Shown here: in pieces, positions 59,616 through 64,000 of the stretch
Layout of the letters: every line of letters starts with the position of its first letter
Numbering within the stretch: position 1 is the stretch's first letter
Assembly (NCBI RefSeq): GCF_037327425.1
Contig: NZ_CP147846.1
Coordinates: 434,001 to 498,000 of the forward strand
DNA from: Rhodococcus sovatensis
GTDB lineage: Bacteria > Actinomycetota > Actinomycetes > Mycobacteriales > Mycobacteriaceae
DNA: 64,000 bases
Direction of reading: 5' to 3'
Translations under genes and position numbers: made by a program
Notes under the pieces: generated by a model
Databases searched by the model: none
What the model saw: only the letters and a program-made list of their open reading frames with translations
Told to the model about the DNA's origin: nothing

Positions 59616-60764
59616 CTAGTGCGCGTTCGGGACGAGGATCGGTTTGATGCAGTCGTCGAGTTTGCCGGAGAAGATGTGATAGGCCTCGTCGACGTGTTCC
59701 AGTGGGATCCTATGCGTCACAATGTCATTGGGTTTGAGATATCCGTTGCGGATGTGATCGAACAACCGGGGCCACTGTCTCTTGACCGGGCACTGATTCA
59801 TGCGCAGCGTCAGACCTTTGTTCATGGCGTCGCCGAATTTGACGGCGGAGAACATCGGGCCGAATGCGCCCATCACGGAAACAGTTCCGCCTTTGCGGAC
59901 CGAATCGATGGCCCAGTTCAGCGCAATGGGCGACCCGCCCTGAAGTTTGAGTTTCGCTGCCGTCACGTGTTGGAGAAAGTTGCCGTCCGCTTCGGCGCCG
60001 ACGGCATCGATGGCGACATCGGCGCCGAGGTAGTCGGTGGTCTTCTTCATGGTTACGACGATGTCGTCGTGTTCGGCGAAGTTGACTGTTTCAGCGTGAG
60101 CGAACGAGCGTGCTTTCGCGAGGCGGTATTCGAGATGGTCGATCACGACAACACGTCCGGCACCCATGAGCCACGAACTCGCCGCTGCGTAGAGGCCGAC
60201 CGGGCCGGCACCGAACACCAATACGGTGTCACCCTCGCGGATCGAGCCGAGTTGTGCACCGAAGTATCCGGTGGCGAGAGCGTCGGTGAGCAGCAGTGCA
60301 TCCTCGTCGTCCATCCAATTGGGAATGATGCTCGGCCCGACGTCGGCGAACGGTACCCGGACGTACTGTGCTTGTCCGCCGTCGTATCCACCGGTCGTGT
60401 GCGAATACCCGTAGATACCTCCGACAGCGGTGGCGTTCGGGTTGACGTTATGGCAGTTGGAGAACAGTCCGCGTGCGCAAAAGTAGCAGGAACCGCAATA
60501 GATGTTGAACGGCACCATGACGCGGTCACCTGGGACGAGGTTTTCGACCGAGGGGCCCACCTGATCGACGACGCCGATGAACTCGTGTCCGAATGTCGTT
60601 CCCACGCGAGTGTCGGGCATCATACCGTGGTATAGGTGCAGGTCAGAGCCGCAGATCGCGGCCAAGGTGACTTTGATGATGGCGTCATTGGGGTGTTCGA
60701 TCTTTGGTTCGGTTTTGTGTTCGGCGCGCACTTTGTACGGACCGCGGTAGACCATCGACAACAT
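59616..60764 (-). CDS. Zinc-dependent alcohol dehydrogenase (MDR family)
   Basis: A 382-residue medium-chain dehydrogenase of the glutathione-independent formaldehyde dehydrogenase-like group. The catalytic zinc site is AAICGSDLHLYHG plus GHEFIGVVDQVGPSVE; the structural zinc loop is YCGSCYFCARGLFSNCH. NAD binding is VLVFGAGPVGLYAAASSWLM (about residue 185). LNWAIDSVRKGGTVSVMGAF and the C-terminal HVDEAYHIFSGKLDDCIKPI are typical of the group. It lies between the interrupted aldehyde dehydrogenase and the unknown gene, so it probably acts on an alcohol whose aldehyde the dehydrogenase would take further. It is likely affected by polarity of the IS insertion upstream. Confidence 0.93.
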   Translation of the reverse strand: MLSMVYRGPYKVRAEHKTEPKIEHPNDAIIKVTLAAICGSDLHLYHGMMPDTRVGTTFGHEFIGVVDQVGPSVENLVPGDRVMVPFNIYCGSCYFCARGLFSNCHNVNPNATAVGGIYGYSHTTGGYDGGQAQYVRVPFADVGPSIIPNWMDDEDALLLTDALATGYFGAQLGSIREGDTVLVFGAGPVGLYAAASSWLMGAGRVVVIDHLEYRLAKARSFAHAETVNFAEHDDIVVTMKKTTDYLGADVAIDAVGAEADGNFLQHVTAAKLKLQGGSPIALNWAIDSVRKGGTVSVMGAFGPMFSAVKFGDAMNKGLTLRMNQCPVKRQWPRLFDHIRNGYLKPNDIVTHRIPLEHVDEAYHIFSGKLDDCIKPILVPNAH

Positions 60765-61060
60765 GAGTCCTCAATTCGGCGAGAGAAATCTGCGATGTAC
60801 TTCGGATAGCGAATCAGCCTCCAGCACCGGAGATCTGAGAGTCACTTGGCACTGTGCGTATCAGCTTGTGGTTGGCGAACTCGTCAATTCCGTAGTGCGA
60901 TAATTCTCGGCCGTATCCGGAATTCTTGACGCCGCCGAACGGCAATTCCGGGGACGTGGCGGTCGGATGATTGATCCACACCATGCCTGTGGCGTGTCCC
61001 CGGTGAACGGGGCCATCTCGTTTTAGAGTCTTGTTGCCCCTGAAGTGGGCGGATAGGACG

Positions 61061-61351
61061 ATGGAGAACATGGCTGGACGGAAGCGCAACTCTGCCGAGG
61101 ACATCGTGCGCAAACTGCGCCGTGCCGATGAGCTGACCGCTGCAGGCAAGACGCAAGAGGAGATCGCGGCGGAGCTCGAGGTGTCGGCGGCGACGTTGTA
61201 CAACTGGCGGCGTCAGTACGGCGGGATGGACACCGATGCCGCGAAGGAACTCAAGGAGCTGCGCGAGCAGAACGGCAAGCTCAAACGCCTGCTCGCCGAG
61301 GCCGAGCTGGAGAAGGACGCACTGCGGGAGGTAGCGAAGGGAAAATTCTGA
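61061..61351 (+). CDS. IS3-family transposase OrfA
   Basis: A 96-residue HTH protein. RKRNSAEDIVRKLRRADELT, then KTQEEIAAELEVSAATLYNW is the helix-turn-helix, and a coiled coil (KELKELREQNGKLKRLLAEA) follows. ATG 61061 has AGGA upstream; ATG 61070 is an alternative. At its 3' end the sequence GGGAAAA (61339-61345) reads G-GGA-AAA in frame, a classic -1 slippery heptamer, just before the stop at 61349. Confidence 0.93.
   Translation: MENMAGRKRNSAEDIVRKLRRADELTAAGKTQEEIAAELEVSAATLYNWRRQYGGMDTDAAKELKELREQNGKLKRLLAEAELEKDALREVAKGKF
61339..61345 (+). other. -1 ribosomal frameshift site of the IS
   Basis: GGGAAAA follows the X-XXY-YYZ rule in the orfA frame (G-GGA-AAA). Slipping back one base gives GGG-AAA-ATT-CTG and runs directly into the orfB frame. 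The location at the orfA end is the usual place for IS3-family frameshifting. A stimulatory RNA structure was not examined. Confidence 0.7.
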
Positions 61352-61380
61352 GCCCAGCCGCCAAGCGCCGCGCCGTCGAC

Positions 61381-62217
61381 ATGCTCGTCAACACCATGAG
61401 TCTGTCGAAACGTCTGGCGTGCAAAGCTGTTGGGCTTGCCCGCTCCACCTACGCACGAACACCGATCGCCGACACACCCGCGGATCCCGACGCGGCCCTG
61501 AGGGCGTCGCTGCGGACATACGCAGGCTCGCATCCACTGCACGGCTTCCGTCGCGCCTGGGCGCATCTGAGGCACGACCAGGGCATGTCGGTGAACAAGA
61601 AGAAGGTGCACCGGCTCTGGAAGGAGGAGGGTCTGCAGGTTCGGATCTATCATCCCCGCAAACGCGCCGGCATCAGCTCCTGCCCGCAGATCGAAGCCGA
61701 TGCGCCGAAAGTGGTGTGGGCTATGGATTTTCAGTTCGACTCCACGGTGGATGGGAAAGCGATCAAGATCGCGTCGATGATCGACGAACACACCCGGCAG
61801 TCCCTGTTGAACATCGTGGAGCGCTCGATCACCGCGCAACGACTGACCGACGAGCTCGACAAGACGTTCGCGCTGTGGGACGGACCGCCGATGGTCCTGA
61901 GAATGGACAACGGTCCGGAGTTCATTTCGCATGTGCTGCAACAGTTCTGTCGCGACCGTGTCGGTATCTCCTACATCCCGCCGGGGACGCCGTGGAACAA
62001 CGGACACATCGAATCGTTCAACAACCGACTACGGAAGGAGTGCCTGAACCGCAATCACTGGACGAGCCTTCTCGAAGCGAGGGTGGTGATCGAGGACTTC
62101 AAAGACGACCACAACCATCGACACCGGCACTCATCACTCGGCTACCTCACGCCGTCCGAGTACGCTGCCCAATGCACCCACAACCACCAACCGGTCGAGG
62201 GTTGCGAGATCGACTGA
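61381..62217 (+). CDS. IS3-family transposase OrfB (DDE domain)
   Basis: The catalytic half, 278 residues from ATG 61381 but more likely made as an OrfAB fusion through the frameshift at 61339. The catalytic acids are in VVWAMDFQFDSTVDG (Asp), VLRMDNGPEFISHVLQQF (Asp) and WNNGHIESFNNRLRKECLNR (Glu). HSSLGYLTPSEYAAQC is the conserved end. The frame upstream of ATG stays open to the slippery site (ILSPAAKRRAVDML), supporting fusion. It ends 55 bases before the right end of the element. Confidence 0.94.
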   Translation: MLVNTMSLSKRLACKAVGLARSTYARTPIADTPADPDAALRASLRTYAGSHPLHGFRRAWAHLRHDQGMSVNKKKVHRLWKEEGLQVRIYHPRKRAGISSCPQIEADAPKVVWAMDFQFDSTVDGKAIKIASMIDEHTRQSLLNIVERSITAQRLTDELDKTFALWDGPPMVLRMDNGPEFISHVLQQFCRDRVGISYIPPGTPWNNGHIESFNNRLRKECLNRNHWTSLLEARVVIEDFKDDHNHRHRHSSLGYLTPSEYAAQCTHNHQPVEGCEID

Positions 62218-63521
62218 AATCAATCACACCGTGGCTCTAGAACACGGTGGCCCGACTATCGGGGACCTGCCACCTGTATCGAGTCGATCTGCCACAGCTT
62301 CCGCCGCGTTGTTGTCACGGGAGTACACGGTTGCACCGAGGCCGTATGGCGATGCATTCGATAGCTCGACTGCCTCGTCGACGCTGTCCACTGCGTAGAC
62401 CACGGCTACTGGACCGAACAACTCCTCGCTGAACGCCCGCATCTTGCCGGTCACTCCGGTCAGCACCGTCGCCTCGATGTACGCGCCCGGTCGATCGATT
62501 CGGCTACCGCCGGTTACTGCGGTCGCGCCCTTGTCCACTGCATCCTTGACGAGTTCATCGAGATCCTGGGCGGCCTGTTCGGAGGACAGCGGGCCGAGCG
62601 TCGTATTCTCATCGGCCGGATCGCCGGGTTGCAGTTTCGCCAGCGCCTCCGATAGCTCGGTGACGAACCGGTCGTAGGTCGCGGTTCCTACGAAGAATCG
62701 CTTCGACGCCACGCAGCTCTGTCCGGTGTTCGCCATGCGACCGGTGACCGCCGCTTCGATGAGGCGATCGAAGTCGTCACCGTCATCGAGAACTATGAAG
62801 GGGTCGCTGCCACCCAGCTCGAGTACCGACTTCTTCAATCTCTTGCCCGCTTGTTCACCGACGCTGGCACCTGCGCCTTCACTGCCCGTGAGCGAGACGC
62901 CACGAATCTGGGGGTTGTCGATGATCCGGGAGATCTTCGTGCCCGACACGAACAGATTGGTGTAGACGCCAACCGGCGCGCCTGCGTCACGGAAGAGGTC
63001 TTCCAGAGCTTGTGCCGATTGCGGACAGATGCTGGCGTGCTTTATCAGCACGGTGTTACCGAGTAAAAGGTTGGGGCCGACGAACCGGACCACCTGATAC
63101 AGCGGAAAGTTCCACGGCATAACGCCGAGCAAGGCGCCGATCGACGTGGTGCGCACGATCGCGGACCCCTCGTCGACAGAGATGGTCTCGTCGGCGATCA
63201 TCTTCTCGCCGTTGTCGGCGTAGTACTTCAAGATCGAGGCCGCCAGCGCTACTTCACCTTTGGCCTCTCCGATCAGCTTTCCCATCTCGGTCGTCATGAG
63301 TGAGGCGAATTTGTCGGTTCGCTCGATCATGAGCTCACCTGCGCGCGCCAGGAATTTCGCCCGTTCGCCTACGTTCATACTCCGCCAGTTGTCGTACGCA
63401 GTGTGCGCCGACGAGATGCAATCGTCGACATGCTCATCGGTGAACCCATCGAATTCCTTCAACGTCGTGTTGTCGGCAGGATTGACGGTTGCGATTGCCA
63501 TGGATGGTCTCCAATCGAGTA

Positions 63522-64000
63522 TCAGGACGAGAAATTCAGTCCGAAGTGGTCGAACGTTGCCGGCATGGGATACGACGGTGTCAGCTGTGGTGTGGAGGTC
63601 AGCCGATAGTTGCCGAAGCCCGCAACCAACTGGGCAAGTGCGGTGCTGGCCGCGAACAGTGCAATGTTCCGGCCAGGACATCCGGCCGGACCGGAACTGA
63701 ACGGCAAGAACCCTCGTTGCGACTCTGCGCGTCCATCGAGCCAGACACTGGGCAAGAACGAGTCGGCATAGTCCAGAGTGTGGGTGTCGCGGTGGAACGC
63801 GGGTGTGTAGATCAAGAAAGCAGAACCCGACCGAATTTTCATTCGGTCATCGCCCCAATAGGTATCGACGACAGAGTCGCGCAGAATCGTCGGGGTCGTG
63901 GGCCACAGCCTCAGCGATTCGAGCACGCAACTGCGTAGGAAGGGCAAAGGATGAGGCGACTTGGGGTCGGCACCGTCGATTTCCCGCCGCGCTTCGGCCA
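63522..64000 (-). CDS. Cytochrome P450, C-terminal part (runs off the window)
   Basis: The last 159 residues of a cytochrome P450. The K-helix E-x-x-R is in CVLESLRLWPTTPTILRDSV, and the heme loop FSSGPAGCPGRNIALFAAST carries the Cys thiolate ligand (F-x-x-G-x-x-x-C-x-G). The I-helix and N-terminus lie beyond base 64,000. It stops 20 bases before the aldehyde dehydrogenase start on the same strand, so it probably leads that operon. A P450 followed by aldehyde and alcohol dehydrogenases suggests oxidation of a hydrophobic substrate through alcohol and aldehyde; the substrate is unknown. Confidence 0.93.
   Translation of the reverse strand, partial: AEARREIDGADPKSPHPLPFLRSCVLESLRLWPTTPTILRDSVVDTYWGDDRMKIRSGSAFLIYTPAFHRDTHTLDYADSFLPSVWLDGRAESQRGFLPFSSGPAGCPGRNIALFAASTALAQLVAGFGNYRLTSTPQLTPSYPMPATFDHFGLNFSS

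Larger units (their letters stand above)
60990..62272 (+). mobile_element. IS3-family insertion sequence with CCTG target duplication
   Basis: About 1283 bp from TGGCGTGTCCCCGG at 60990 to the end of CCTGCCA at 62272, with imperfect inverted ends of about 25 bases and TG...CA termini. CCTG at 60986-60989 and 62273-62276 is the 4-bp target duplication. It carries orfA and orfB in a -1 frame arrangement, both undamaged. It differs in ends and transposase from the IS3-family element at 21089. Confidence 0.93.
60814..63501 (-). pseudogene. Aldehyde dehydrogenase (succinate-semialdehyde type) split by an IS
   Basis: One gene in two parts. ATG 63501 (GGAG 7 bases upstream) opens IATVNPADNTTLKEFDGFTD and continues through PWNFPLYQVVRFVGPNLLLG, LELGGSDPFIVLDDG (general base) and ANTGQSCVASKRF (catalytic Cys) to the IS at 62272. 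The end, MVWINHPTATSPELPFGGVK then NSGYGRELSHYG, lies beyond the element and stops at 60814. Removing 1283 bases of IS plus one copy of the 4-base CCTG duplication leaves 1401 bases, exactly 467 codons, and restores RLDTG-MVWINHP across the joint. So the gene was intact before a recent insertion. It lies between the P450 and the alcohol dehydrogenase. Confidence 0.93.

Noticed and set aside
21089..62272. Composite transposon bounded by the two IS3-family elements
   Set aside because: The elements have different inverted repeats, transposases and target duplications, and core genes lie between them.

Overview
The window is a high-GC actinobacterial chromosome segment, most likely from a Rhodococcus-type member of the Mycobacteriales. 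The evidence is the base composition, the GTG/TTG starts and 4-bp stop/start overlaps, the furA-katG pair, SigF-type promoter motifs, and a core block (glmU, tRNA-Gln, tetR, mfd, mazG, lpqU-like lipoprotein, eno, ftsB, DUF501, ppx) that, from memory, matches the Rv1018c-Rv1026 order of Mycobacterium tuberculosis. Species assignment is inference.

Bases 1-19,200 are the conserved core. A few insertions interrupt it: two extra TetR regulators with an alpha/beta hydrolase, a RibD-like reductase beside a small repeat family, an efeUOB ferrous-iron uptake operon, and an AtoE-type fatty-acid permease. The core ends at an unusual tRNA with anticodon UAA.

Bases 19,200-26,200 look like a decayed island that entered at this tRNA. 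They hold a tyrosine recombinase broken by several frameshifts, an intact IS3-family element, a truncated IS5-type element, a VapBC45-like toxin-antitoxin pair with a frameshifted toxin, fragments of a large protein, and an orphan HigA-type antitoxin.

Bases 26,200-35,300 carry furA-katG, a STAS protein, four GAF-ANTAR regulators (one frameshifted), a frameshifted Rho-N-type stress gene and an aldehyde dehydrogenase.

Bases 35,300-49,800 form a glycan locus. A nine-gene minus-strand run encodes GmhA, HldE and a GmhB domain fused to a glycosyltransferase, which together could make ADP-D,D-heptose. It also encodes two heptosyltransferase-like GT9 enzymes, a carbamoyltransferase, UDP-glucose dehydrogenase, a UDP-glucuronate decarboxylase-like enzyme and an SDR. 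Four more glycosyltransferases flank it. A heptose pathway in an organism expected to lack LPS is the most interesting system here.

Bases 49,900-64,000 contain a stress region (frameshifted manganese catalase, DUF3140 protein, YihY protein, and a molybdopterin oxidoreductase lacking its iron-sulfur cysteines) and a catabolic minus-strand run (P450, aldehyde dehydrogenase, alcohol dehydrogenase, unknown protein, MBL-fold protein). In that run the aldehyde dehydrogenase is split by a second IS3-family element with a clean 4-bp target duplication. Five SigF-like promoters (G-W-W-T, 15-16 bases, GGGTA) occur between 30.5 and 55.7 kb. Several single-base frameshifts in this part may be real gene decay or assembly error.
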